A stretch of DNA of 26,387 nt, taken from IMG/VR virus record IMGVR_UViG_3300046313_000544, positions 1 to 26,387 of that record. One strand, written 5' to 3'. Origin of the DNA: a virus. Positions 13,311 to 21,637 of the stretch are shown here, piece by piece. The position numbers were made by a program, and so were the translations under genes. A model generated the notes under the pieces. The model was not told the origin of the DNA and searched no databases. It worked only from the letters and a program-made list of their open reading frames with translations. Positions within the stretch are counted from its first letter, which is position 1. Every line of letters starts with the position of its first letter.

Positions 13311-13580
13311 ATGAAACTCTCACAATCTAATATCTATAACATATACTATCTATTCTCAATTTGATTCTCTCAGAGATCAATAGCTAGGCACTTATGAAAT
13401 AGTAGAAGCACAATAGCAAGATACTTGGAACCAAAAGCAATTGCAGAAAATTTTTGTAATCTATGAGAAACAGAATACGATAAGGCAGAAGTAGTGTCAG
13501 TAGCTACATTTTACATGAAGGTTTCTATTATTCTCGGTATAGCTTTTATTATACAAACCATTTTAACAATTATATACTAA
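13311..13580 (+). CDS. Helix-turn-helix protein with C-terminal membrane helix (89 aa)
   Basis: Starts 1 bp after the previous stop. Residues ~15-40 (FSIGFSQRSIARHLGNSRST then IARYLEP) are a resolvase/transposase-type helix-turn-helix. The last ~20 residues (VSIILGIAFIIQTILTIIY) are a transmembrane segment. Three UGA-glycines. A DNA-binding domain tethered to the membrane is unusual for a phage protein; it could sense or localise phage DNA at the membrane. Family not named. Confidence 0.7.
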
Positions 13581-13744
13581 TGTCAGAAACAAACACAAAG
13601 TTCACTAAGAAACAAATAGAAACATACTGAGAAATCCATAATCTTATCCCAAGCAATAATGAGGCTATGATAGCCAATATGATGCGACTAGAGGGAATGA
13701 TCCAAGAGTTAGCAATTAAACAAACTATAGATCTTAACAAGTAA
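13580..13744 (+). CDS. Small hypothetical protein (54 aa)
   Basis: ATG overlaps the previous TAA (TAATG). Helical, with methionines (EAMIANMMRLEGMIQELAIK). One UGA-glycine. No family recognised. Confidence 0.6.
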
Positions 13745-13746
13745 TC

Positions 13747-13818
13747 ATGATCTACTACTGATTACTCATCCGTGATACTCAGGAGAAAGGAGATAGAGAA
13801 AATAGAATCACTAACTAA
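13747..13818 (+). CDS. Possible 23-residue protein
   Basis: ATG 13747 to TAA 13816-13818: MIYYGLLIRDTQEKGDRENR. One UGA-glycine. Fits exactly between neighbours, but too short for independent support. Confidence 0.35.
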
Positions 13819-13824
13819 TAACTT

Positions 13825-14172
13825 ATGTTCTGATACACACTCATAAAAACATCTGAACTGCAGAGATTAAGAATCAATCTCGAAATATATATAAAGCAAT
13901 TTGAAGAACAAGTAGATAAAGTAGGACATTTGTTATATATAAGAGATAAGCATATTGAGCATAATGCTAATCTATGAAAAAAAATAGAGGAACTTACAAA
14001 TGATATTCCTCACTGGGGATATCTCACCGCACCAATATCTAATAAGAACAGATCAGATGCATTTATAAAGAAAGAGGCTTTGAAATATCTTCCAGTTGAG
14101 TATACTGAGGATATGATATATGATTTCCTGATTGATAGGAAACAGGGGAAGATGGTAATCTTAATCAAATAG
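13825..14172 (+). CDS. Hypothetical protein (115 aa)
   Basis: ATG 13825 to TAG 14170-14172. N-terminal coiled coil (LQRLRINLEIYIKQFEEQVD) followed by a small domain (HWGYLTAPISNKNRSDAFIK then YLPVEYTEDMIYDFLIDRK). Two UGA-glycines. Ends with a short hydrophobic strand (KMVILIK). No family recognised; part of the small-gene block between the promoter and terminase. Confidence 0.65.
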
Positions 14173-14173
14173 T

Positions 14174-14365
14174 ATGATAATTAAAACTAAACACCAAGAC
14201 ATAGACATTACAGACTGAGAACTTGATAGAGTATTCGGAATAACTGCAAAATGAGACAATGTCATATTTGAAGAAAATTGTGAATGATACTACTATATAG
14301 AGATGCCAAAGGAAGAAGCTATCAAGACACTCGAATACTTTATTGAATTTATTAAAACTAACTAA
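14174..14365 (+). CDS. Small hypothetical protein (63 aa)
   Basis: Starts 2 bp after the previous stop. Strand-rich start (MIIKTKHQDIDITDGELDRV) and an amphipathic C-terminal helix (PKEEAIKTLEYFIEFIK). Three UGA-glycines. No family recognised. Confidence 0.6.
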
Positions 14366-14367
14366 TT

Positions 14368-14574
14368 ATGCGAGTAGATAAAGAAAACATAAAACAACCT
14401 CAAATAGACATGATGAAACGATATTTTCTCAAAGCTATGAGAGAGAAGAAAATAGAATTTGAAAAACAAAGCGGAAATACTAATAGCCTGCTTATACCAA
14501 ATACATTTTGTGAAATTGTCATAAAATGAGATTATGTATATGTTGATTGAGAACTATTCTGAGATATTATCTAA
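14368..14574 (+). CDS. Small hypothetical protein (68 aa)
   Basis: ATG 14368 to TAA 14572-14574. Basic N-terminus (MKRYFLKAMREKKIEFEKQ), C-terminus YVYVDGELFGDII; three UGA-glycines. No family recognised. Its AT-rich start context (ACTAATT-ATG) is typical of this operon. Confidence 0.6.
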
Positions 14575-14584
14575 TTTTTAAATT

Positions 14585-14992
14585 ATGAGAGCAGATAAAG
14601 CAACAAACATAGCTAACTGAACAAAAGCATTAGTAGAAAATCCCCTTCAGACAGAAAGAGATCTTGCTGATTCTATTTGAGTTAGCAACTGAACAGCACA
14701 CAATATCAAGAAAGAAATTGAGCAAAATTGAGCAAAGGACGATCGGATCATTGGTATAACGGATACAGACCTATCTATCTTGACGATAGGACAACGAGAG
14801 ATCGAAAGACGACTCAATGATAAGGAAGAGGTAGAAAAGATGCGTACGGTCGAAATATCGCAGGTTATCAAAGAATCAACTGCAAGATATTCTCTTTTCC
14901 GTTGAAATGCTACTGATAGTGAGTGAGGATTGAAAGAAAACAATATTAGAAATCTTAGTGATGATGCTCTATTAAATATCGTATGACAATAA
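14585..14992 (+). CDS. terS: Terminase small subunit (probable)
   Basis: A 135-aa protein immediately before and overlapping (10 bp) the large terminase. Residues ~22-44 (QTERDLADSIGVSNGTAHNI) form a helix-turn-helix, as in small terminases that recognise packaging sites. A charged coiled middle (REIERRLNDKEEVEKM) fits the oligomerisation region. Eight UGA-glycines. The name rests on the HTH, the size and the position; the family is highly diverse in sequence. Confidence 0.75.
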
Positions 14993-16434
14993 CTCCAGAA
15001 GAAGCAAAGAAAGAACTTGCAATACGAGAGCTTGCAAGAAGAAGGTTAGCATATTTTACTACATATGTTGACCCTTTTTTCTGACATGAATCCAAGTGAT
15101 ATGTATTCAAACATTTTCACTGAGTTATAACATCCGCAATAGAAAGACTCATAAAATGAGAAATTAAGAAACTAATGATTTCAGTCCCACCACAACACTG
15201 AAAGAGTACAATATCGTCACAGAGAGCCCCTGCATTCGTACATATGCAAGACCCTACACTTAACATTGCACTTGCAAGCTATTCACAAGAACTATCTAAG
15301 TCTCATTTATCGAAACTCAGGCAGATATTGAACTGAGACAGATTTGAGAAGCTCGCAAAAGTAAACCTAATATCAGATACATCTACAAGTTATGAACTCA
15401 AAGAATGAGGCACTTTCCATGCTGTATGAGTATGATGAAGCCTTACAGGAAGACCAGTAGATTTTGGAATCATAGATGATGTACACAAAGACAGAGCAGA
15501 GTATGAATCAGATACAATAAGGAACTGAGTTTGGGATTGGTACACTTCTGTTTGGCTTTCTCGTCTACATAAAGACTCTAAACAATTAGCAGTAATGACG
15601 AGATGGTGAGAAGATGACCTATTCGGGAGAATACTACAATTAGAGCCAAATGAGTGGGAAGTTATCAACATTCCAGTAATTGACTGAGATACAACAATAT
15701 TTCCTGAGAGATTCCCCCTGGACTTCATACAGCAGAAACGATGAGTAATGTGAGAGAGAGACTTCCAAGCTCTTTATATGTGAGACCCGATAAATGAATG
15801 ATGAGGAGATTTTAGAAGTGATTATTTTCAGTATTACGATGAATTACCAAAGATAGAAAAAACCTATATGTTTATCGATCCTGCTATCAGTCAAAAAGAA
15901 TCTGCAGATTATACAGCAATTATAACTGTATGAATAACAAATGATAATAGAATCTATGTTCTTGATATATTCAGGGAAAGAGTTTTACCTGATGAGATTA
16001 TAGATAATGCTATCCGAATAGCCGAAACATACTCAGTGAATGCCATAGGTATAGAAATAGTACAGTATCAGAAGATGTTATCAATAGAACTAAAGAAACA
16101 ACTCATTCTCAGGAATAAGTTTTTTAGAGTATTTGAGATGAGACCATCAGGAGAAAAGGTAGCTCGAATCCGTTCAGTATTACAGCCGAGATATTCACTA
16201 ATGACCATCTTCCATAAAAGATACTGAAAGAATGTCGCTGATATGGAAACAGAAGCGTTAAAGTTTCCAAACTGAAAGCATGATGATATGATAGATGCTC
16301 TTGCAAGTGCTGTGAGTATCGCAAGTATAGAATACTGAGATAAAGTTGAAGTAAAGAAAGTAAATGAAGACGATCCTCTCTGATTATTTGAGGATGAGAT
16401 AGATGAGGTGGAAATAGATTTTTCTCCTTATTAG
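14983..16434 (+). CDS. terL: Terminase large subunit
   Basis: A 483-aa ATP-driven DNA packaging motor with nuclease. Walker A PPQHGKS is at residues 69-75, Walker B FGIIDD at 161-166, and the coupling motif TRWGEDD at 206-212. The RNase H-like nuclease carries D299 (FIDPA), E358 (GIEIVQ) and D438 (HDDMIDAL). Glycine 73 of Walker A, glycine 209 of TRWG and glycine 431 are UGA codons; over twenty glycines in all use UGA. Length and motif order are standard, so it is likely functional. It is followed by the portal promoter. This is the strongest single proof of the UGA=Gly code in the window. Confidence 0.97.
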
Positions 16435-16442
16435 AAATAAAT

Positions 16443-16470
16443 TTGCAAGTGAGACTAATTCTCATATACT
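16443..16470 (+). promoter_or_regulatory. Late promoter before the portal gene, with operator-like box
   Basis: TTGCAA (16443-16448), 16-bp spacer, TATACT (16465-16470). The spacer contains the inverted repeat TGAGA-n5-TCTCA (16450-16464). The same box in the same phase occurs in the promoter at 23731-23758. Confidence 0.75.
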
Positions 16471-16491
16471 GTATACATAACTCACAAAACT

Positions 16492-18288
16492 ATGGATGAA
16501 ATGGATATCCTAGCACGAATCAGAGAACAAAAGGAGCAATGAGAACAGAATGTCGATACTATGAAAATGGAAATCGAAGCTGACATTGCTCTTATTCGCT
16601 GAAAGAAAAAGAAAGGAAAAGAGGAACTTATAGGAGATTTTTCTATGAGTGCAAAGGTATATAATTTTGTTGCTCGCTCGTATCGTAACAAGACTCCTAT
16701 CTATATCCGCTCTACTCAGAATGGAAGTGAAAGGATCGCAAAGGCTCAAAACAAGCTGTATCAGGAAGATCGTGATACTCCGATGACAAAGGCCCTAAGA
16801 TACTATAAGGATGTAGACAAATACACAACAGGAGTCGGAATATTAGCAAAAGTAGGATGGGATGGTAAAAAGAAATGCCCTATTTGGACTCGTGTGAATC
16901 CTCTTCTTGCAGTTCCTGACCCTTATGGTGATTATTTTACAGGAGATTATAGATATATTGGTTTTTACTCAGTCAAGACTCGCTCAGAGATGGAATCTCT
17001 GGGATGGGATACAGATGTAGGACAAGATGCAATCAATGGAGAGAAACAGACAAAAAAGGATGAGCAAATGAACGCATGAGTTGTTCCACAAGAAGACAGG
17101 GATATATTCGACATATACCAACACTTCGAGTATCAGGATGATGGAAGTGTACTCCTGACAATAACAGATGGAAACTGTCACATTGTACACACTACAAAAA
17201 AGCTCAAGGAAATGCCTTTTGCATTCTACTACTGGAGACCAAACGGAACATTCTTCTGAGATCGTCCAGCTAATTTCATACGAGACACTCAAAAGTGGAA
17301 AGCCGAGATGAGAAACTTGCAAGCTGACAAGGTAAGACAAGAAGTCTACACACAATGGCTCTATAACTCTGATTATGTAAGTGGAAAGGATATAGGATTC
17401 GGACTCAATAAAAAAATCCCTATAAAGTCTGGACTCGATGGTGCAAATATCCCTCTCTCGAATATCGTCTCACCGATACAAAGAGATGTACGAATCGACA
17501 ACTCTAATCAGTTCATACAAGAACTAGAGAACGATGTGAACAATGCTCTAGCTCTCAATGATATTGCCGGTGGAAGTACACCAGATCGTCGTGAGACAGC
17601 GAAGACAAATAGTCTAATGATGGATGCTACTGATATACTACTCTCTCTCAACGAGGAAATGGATGCAGTAGGAGAACAACAATATGTTATCTTATGGTAT
17701 GCTTCATATCACGAAAAGTTCACAGATGCAGATAAAAAGGTAATCTATGCAGGAAGCTCAACAGGGCAATCGCCAATTATTCTCACTCGTAAAGACTTCA
17801 TAATAGAAGGTAATCTCTCACTCCAGATAGAGACAAGCCAAGAAAGAGAGAATCGTCTACAAAAAGAAACAGCATGGAGAACTCAGAATAGTCCTCTTAT
17901 ACTACAGGATCCTGAGATCAACCAATCTAGCAAGAGAATCGTAATGAGAAAACTATTGCTTGCATGAGGTGCTGATATGGAAGATGTAGAGGAAGAGATC
18001 CCTATGACAGCTCAATGGCTCCTACAACAAGAGGAAAACACTATCCTAAAAGCAGGAGAATGGATAGATATCAATCCAAACGATGACGATGATCAACACC
18101 TCGTATCTATGTGAGATATAAATCCTACTGACATATATATGATTGCTCATCAAGCAGCTCATATCCAACAGAAGATCAGTAAATCGCAAGAACAACCAAT
18201 AGAACAAGACAATGGAATGCTCAATGGTGCAATGTCTCAGGCTATGAGTCAGGCAGGGTCACAAACAGCTAAACTTAACCAACAATAA
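16492..18288 (+). CDS. Portal protein
   Basis: A 598-aa protein in the portal position between the large terminase and the scaffold/capsid genes. The portal forms the ring at the capsid vertex through which DNA enters. Typical features: an N-terminal helical part, a mid-region with VNPLLAVPDPYGDYFTGDYR and PFAFYYWRPNG, a long stem helix (FIRDTQKWKAEMRNLQADKV), a post-stem NALALNDIAGGSTPDRRETA, and a Gln-rich C-terminus. Seven UGA-glycines. The first ~45 residues (MDEMDILARIREQKEQGEQN) are a charged coil. Assignment rests on position, length and domain pattern. Confidence 0.85.
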
Positions 18289-18291
18289 TCT

Positions 18292-18792
18292 ATGTCAACA
18301 GAACAGCTCGAAGAAATCGAATGAATCCATGCACAGGATATTGCAGAGGAGGAACAAAGAAAGCTCGAAAGAGAACAATATAAGTCTCTCACTAAGTATC
18401 AGGTATCTAAATCATTCAAAGACTTACAAGCCTACCTGAATGGGGCTATTGAGTCACTACTTGAAGATATACGAGCAGAGATGGATAGTCGAGATGGATC
18501 AGTCGTCAAATGGTCTGGAATGAAAGAAAGGTCTATTTATAAACTCTCCATTGATGCTATAATCGACAAGGTAACTTGTAAAGAATACAAGGAATATCTA
18601 CTTGAACGAGCTGACAAGTACCAGAGCTATCTAGACAATCATGTAGGGGATGATGAGCCAATCTATACAGACTGCGACCTCATAAAGTTCAACCGACAAG
18701 AATACTTTAACATCTGTAATCACTACCTAGAGTTCGCTATCGAAAGAGTAAACCAAAAGGTAGAGAAAGATGAGGACAAATCAGTATACTAA
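18292..18792 (+). CDS. Virion-module hypothetical protein (166 aa)
   Basis: ATG 18292, 3 bp after the portal stop, to TAA at 18790-18792. N-terminal coiled coil (AEEEQRKLEREQYKSLTKYQ), then a helical domain with cysteines (DKVTCKEYKEYLLERADKYQ, IYTDCDLIKFNRQEYFNIC). One UGA-glycine (IEGIHA). Lies between portal and scaffold-like genes; a head-assembly accessory role is inferred. No family recognised. Confidence 0.65.
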
Positions 18793-18799
18793 AGTCTCG

Positions 18800-18866
18800 A
18801 ATTGGTGCAATCTAAGGATTGTATCATTTGGCACTTTAGCCAAGCTAGCAATAGCACTAACCAATT
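18800..18866 (+). ncRNA. Four-way-junction RNA element before the scaffold-like gene
   Basis: A 67-nt cloverleaf-like fold. P1 AATTGGT/ACCAATT is 7 bp. P2 GCAATC/GATTGT has a TAAG loop. P3 TTGGC/GCCAA has a 6-nt loop. P4 GCTA-GCAA-TAGC has a GNRA tetraloop. It ends 7 nt before the ATG at 18874. It has no T-loop, anticodon loop or CCA, so it is not a tRNA. It could control translation or RNA processing of the capsid-gene transcript. Confidence 0.7.
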
Positions 18867-18873
18867 TTATTCT

Positions 18874-19425
18874 ATGTCTAACGATACAGAAGAGTTCGAT
18901 CTTGACGATGACTCAGTCAGTAATGACGAAACAAACAACGAGACAGGAGATGACGAAACTCCTGAGGAATCTACCAAGAGGAACAAGTCCAACTTCAAAG
19001 AGCTTTACAAGAAAACAAAGACACTTGAAAAGCAACTCTCAGAGGAACGAGCTGATAAAGCACGACTCGCAAGAGAAAATGAAGCATGGCGTTCTGAAAA
19101 TCCAGACCTTGTTACTAAGACATTCTCTAGTAATGATATGGAGGCTATAAACGAGAAAATCTTTATAGTTGCTAATCCAGAGGCAAAAGCTCACTTCGAC
19201 AAAGTCAAAGAACGAGCAACCAAGTATGGTATGCCACTAGAGGAAGCGTGGGAAGATGTCCAACTTAGACTCCCAAAAGAAAGCACTACTTCGGTAGACT
19301 TTGAAATAAAAGGGAAATCCAAATCTGATAAAATCGACCTGAAAAAAGTCTCTGCAGAAGACTCAGCGTCACTATCAAAAGAAGAACGAGCCAAATGGCG
19401 AGAGATTCACGGATGGAATAAGTAA
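18874..19425 (+). CDS. Scaffolding-like capsid assembly protein
   Basis: A 183-aa protein just before the major capsid gene, the usual scaffold position. Very acidic N-terminus (DTEEFDLDDDSVSNDETNNE), a coiled coil at ~45-70 (LYKKTKTLEKQLSEERADKA), then a region with PEAKAHFDKVKERATKYGMP and a basic C-terminal helix (SLSKEERAKWREIHGWNK), as in scaffolds that touch the capsid through a basic tail. No UGA codons, unlike most neighbours. The ATG at 18874 is preferred; upstream in-frame non-ATG codons would overlap the junction RNA. Confidence 0.75.
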   Translation: MSNDTEEFDLDDDSVSNDETNNETGDDETPEESTKRNKSNFKELYKKTKTLEKQLSEERADKARLARENEAWRSENPDLVTKTFSSNDMEAINEKIFIVANPEAKAHFDKVKERATKYGMPLEEAWEDVQLRLPKESTTSVDFEIKGKSKSDKIDLKKVSAEDSASLSKEERAKWREIHGWNK

Positions 19426-19433
19426 AAAATATC

Positions 19434-19463
19434 GTCAAAAACTTTAACACTAATTTTTTTGAC
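19434..19463 (+). promoter_or_regulatory. Hairpin directly upstream of the capsid gene
   Basis: Perfect 8-bp stem GTCAAAAA/TTTTTGAC ending 2 nt before the capsid ATG. Likely an mRNA stability or translation element; not a terminator. Confidence 0.5.
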
Positions 19464-19465
19464 TT

Positions 19466-20650
19466 ATGGCTAATAATCTCACTTCTGCTGTAAAACAGCA
19501 TTGGGCTGATATGTTCGAGGATAACCTTGAAAAAGACCTTCTCGCAACAGAACTCGTTCGTATGGAATCTATCCCAAACGGAACAACTAAGAATATCCCT
19601 CGTGTAAATATGCAACGAGCGGTATCGTACACAAAGTACACTCCTGTCACATCTAAGGATATCGTAACAGGTAACGACCAGCTCGTTATCAATGAGACTC
19701 CTATGATTCCATTTGAAATCGACCAGATTGATATGGATGACAACTTCCTTGATGTAACTCCTGAGCTTATCAGCGATGCTGGATATATGCTCAAGAGCAT
19801 TATCGATGGTGATGTAATGGGTGAAGCTCTCCAGGCTAACCTCACTTACTCTTCAGTAGGACTTGGAACTGGTACAACTCCAGTTGCCCTCACTCTTACT
19901 GCTGGTACAGGTTACATTCCTACAGTATTCGGAAAATCTCGTGCAAGACTCGTTGCAGCAGGTGTAAACCCAGCTAAGCTCTGTCTCGTAGTTGATTCTG
20001 ATACAGTAGATGAAATCGGAAACCTCGGAATCGAAAAGGGATTCAATGTTGCAGATGAAAGTATCCAGCGTGGATACCGTGGTATGTTTAAGGGAATGAA
20101 GCTCTACGAGTCTAATAACCTTACAGCTACTCGTATTCTCCAGTTTGGAACAGTAGCAAATGCAGGAGGCACAGTAACGATTCTCGGTGTAACATTTACA
20201 TTTGTGGCAACAATCGGTACAACTCCAGGTAATGTACTTATCGGTGCCAATGTAGCTGCTTCTATCGCAAACCTCGTGTCTGCGGTAAATGGAACAGCTG
20301 GTGCAGGAACTACATATATTGCAGTTGAGGATGATTCGGCTCTCGCAGGCGTAACAGCTACAAATCAGACTACAGCTATTCTCTTCACTTCAACAGTTGG
20401 ACGAATGTATGCAAGTTCTAACCTTGCAGCTGTTGCTGATGACTTCGATGCTGAGACAGTCAATCAATGGATTACTGAAAAGGGTGCAGTTCGTCTCGCT
20501 CTTCGTAATTCAGTGAATATCAAGCAGGATTCAGACCCAGATTCTCTCGTTGAGAAATTCAAGGTATGGTCTCGCTATGGTATCAAGACTACAGTTCGCG
20601 GAAAGGCTCGTATGGTTCGTGTTATCACAACTGGTGCAGATGCTGAATAG
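19466..20650 (+). CDS. Major capsid protein, HK97 fold
   Basis: A 394-aa shell protein. N-terminal helical start (MANNLTSAVKQHWADMFEDN); then the capsid pattern TKNIPRVNMQRAVSYTKYTP, IDQIDMDDNFLDVTPELISD and AGYMLKSIIDGDVMGEAL. A P-domain-like part follows (VFGKSRARLVAAGVNPAKLC, GYRGMFKGMKLYESNN). Residues ~235-310 (GTVTILGVTFTFVATIGTTP onward) look like an inserted surface domain of the kind seen in several phage capsid proteins. The end (KFKVWSRYGIKTTVRGKARM) returns to the core fold. No UGA codons; all glycines are GGN, suggesting selection for fast translation. Confidence 0.92.
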   Translation: MANNLTSAVKQHWADMFEDNLEKDLLATELVRMESIPNGTTKNIPRVNMQRAVSYTKYTPVTSKDIVTGNDQLVINETPMIPFEIDQIDMDDNFLDVTPELISDAGYMLKSIIDGDVMGEALQANLTYSSVGLGTGTTPVALTLTAGTGYIPTVFGKSRARLVAAGVNPAKLCLVVDSDTVDEIGNLGIEKGFNVADESIQRGYRGMFKGMKLYESNNLTATRILQFGTVANAGGTVTILGVTFTFVATIGTTPGNVLIGANVAASIANLVSAVNGTAGAGTTYIAVEDDSALAGVTATNQTTAILFTSTVGRMYASSNLAAVADDFDAETVNQWITEKGAVRLALRNSVNIKQDSDPDSLVEKFKVWSRYGIKTTVRGKARMVRVITTGADAE

Positions 20651-20662
20651 TCGATTGATATA

Positions 20663-20682
20663 TTCCCCATTTCGGTGGGGAG
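20663..20682 (+). terminator. Hairpin after the capsid gene (partial terminator)
   Basis: CCCCAT-TTCG-GTGGGG, a stable 6-bp stem with a UUCG tetraloop, but without a clean U-run after it. Probably lowers downstream transcription or protects the capsid mRNA 3' end. Confidence 0.55.
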
Positions 20683-20710
20683 TTATCAGTTTATTACTAA
20701 TTTATAAAAT

Positions 20711-20896
20711 ATGGGAAGACCTAAAAAGATACAAGAAGTAGAAATAGTAGAAACTCCTATTGAAAAAACAGAAAAAGAGGTATACTTGATTCGTGTAATG
20801 GATAAAGACGGAACTATCAAGAAAATAGACCCAACAGCTGAGCTAAATTGGAGATCAAAGTATAAACATGTATCAGGACAACCCTTTCATTTCTAA
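20711..20896 (+). CDS. Small virion-module protein (61 aa)
   Basis: ATG 20711 to TAA 20894-20896. Charged N-terminus (MGRPKKIQEVEIVETPIEKT), then YLIRVMDKDGTIKKIDPTAE and an aromatic end. No UGA. Small proteins at this spot between capsid and connector genes are common in phages. No family recognised. Confidence 0.65.
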   Translation: MGRPKKIQEVEIVETPIEKTEKEVYLIRVMDKDGTIKKIDPTAELNWRSKYKHVSGQPFHF

Positions 20897-20899
20897 AAT

Positions 20900-21637
20900 A
20901 TGGCAAACATCTCTCTCTCATCAATGAAAGCTCGTGTAGTACAAGCGAATTTCACTGATTCCACCTATACAGATCCATTATACCTAGAACAAGCAAGTGT
21001 AATCGCTCAGGATATATGGTCTGATATTATCTATGCACGAAAAGGTAATAAAAACTGGGATATATGGCTCGCTGATACAGTTGCATTACAAGACGAATAC
21101 ACTCGACCTACAGTCACAAGTACAAATGTAGGGGCTGATATGATAGAAAGCATCTCTATAGCATATACAAGTGATACCTACACGAATACACTTGGAAAAG
21201 TGTATATTCCTTGTACTCAAGCAACACAGGAGCAGATAAAGGACTGGAATAGATTATTGGAGGAGCAAGATAGAGATAATCCTATCTATTTCTACTCTGA
21301 TGACTCTATATTCATAGCTCCAGATCCACGAAGTACAGAAGTAGGTACAGGAAGACTACAAATAACAGGAGTGAGAAGTATCGCAAGTGGATCGTGGACT
21401 ACTGCAACTACCGAAACAGATATAAAGCTCCCTATATTCATGTTTGAGGCTCTATTCTACGGACTTATGTGGAAGTCTAGTGAATTTATGAGACGAGATG
21501 ACTCTATCATAATGTCCAAGTACAACTTCTATGAAGCATTCAAGGCACGGCAGATAAAAAAGATGAACATAGAGACAAGCGAATCATACGACTCTCACAA
21601 TCTCCGAAATTCTACTTCTGATGACTTTCTCGAATAA
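20900..21637 (+). CDS. Head-tail connector/neck protein (probable)
   Basis: A 245-aa protein after the capsid gene. It begins MANISLSSMKARVVQANFTD, then DIWSDIIYARKGNKNWDIWL and FMFEALFYGLMWKSSEFMRR. Position and helix-rich ends fit an adaptor or neck protein that joins portal and tail. No UGA codons. Stop overlaps the next ATG (TAATG), so the two are translationally coupled. The exact family is not certain. Confidence 0.6.
   Translation: MANISLSSMKARVVQANFTDSTYTDPLYLEQASVIAQDIWSDIIYARKGNKNWDIWLADTVALQDEYTRPTVTSTNVGADMIESISIAYTSDTYTNTLGKVYIPCTQATQEQIKDWNRLLEEQDRDNPIYFYSDDSIFIAPDPRSTEVGTGRLQITGVRSIASGSWTTATTETDIKLPIFMFEALFYGLMWKSSEFMRRDDSIIMSKYNFYEAFKARQIKKMNIETSESYDSHNLRNSTSDDFLE

Noticed and set aside
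18800-18866. Cloverleaf before the scaffold-like gene as a tRNA
   Set aside because: Third arm ends in a GNRA tetraloop, the middle loop has 6 nt, and there is no CCA or conserved tRNA base.
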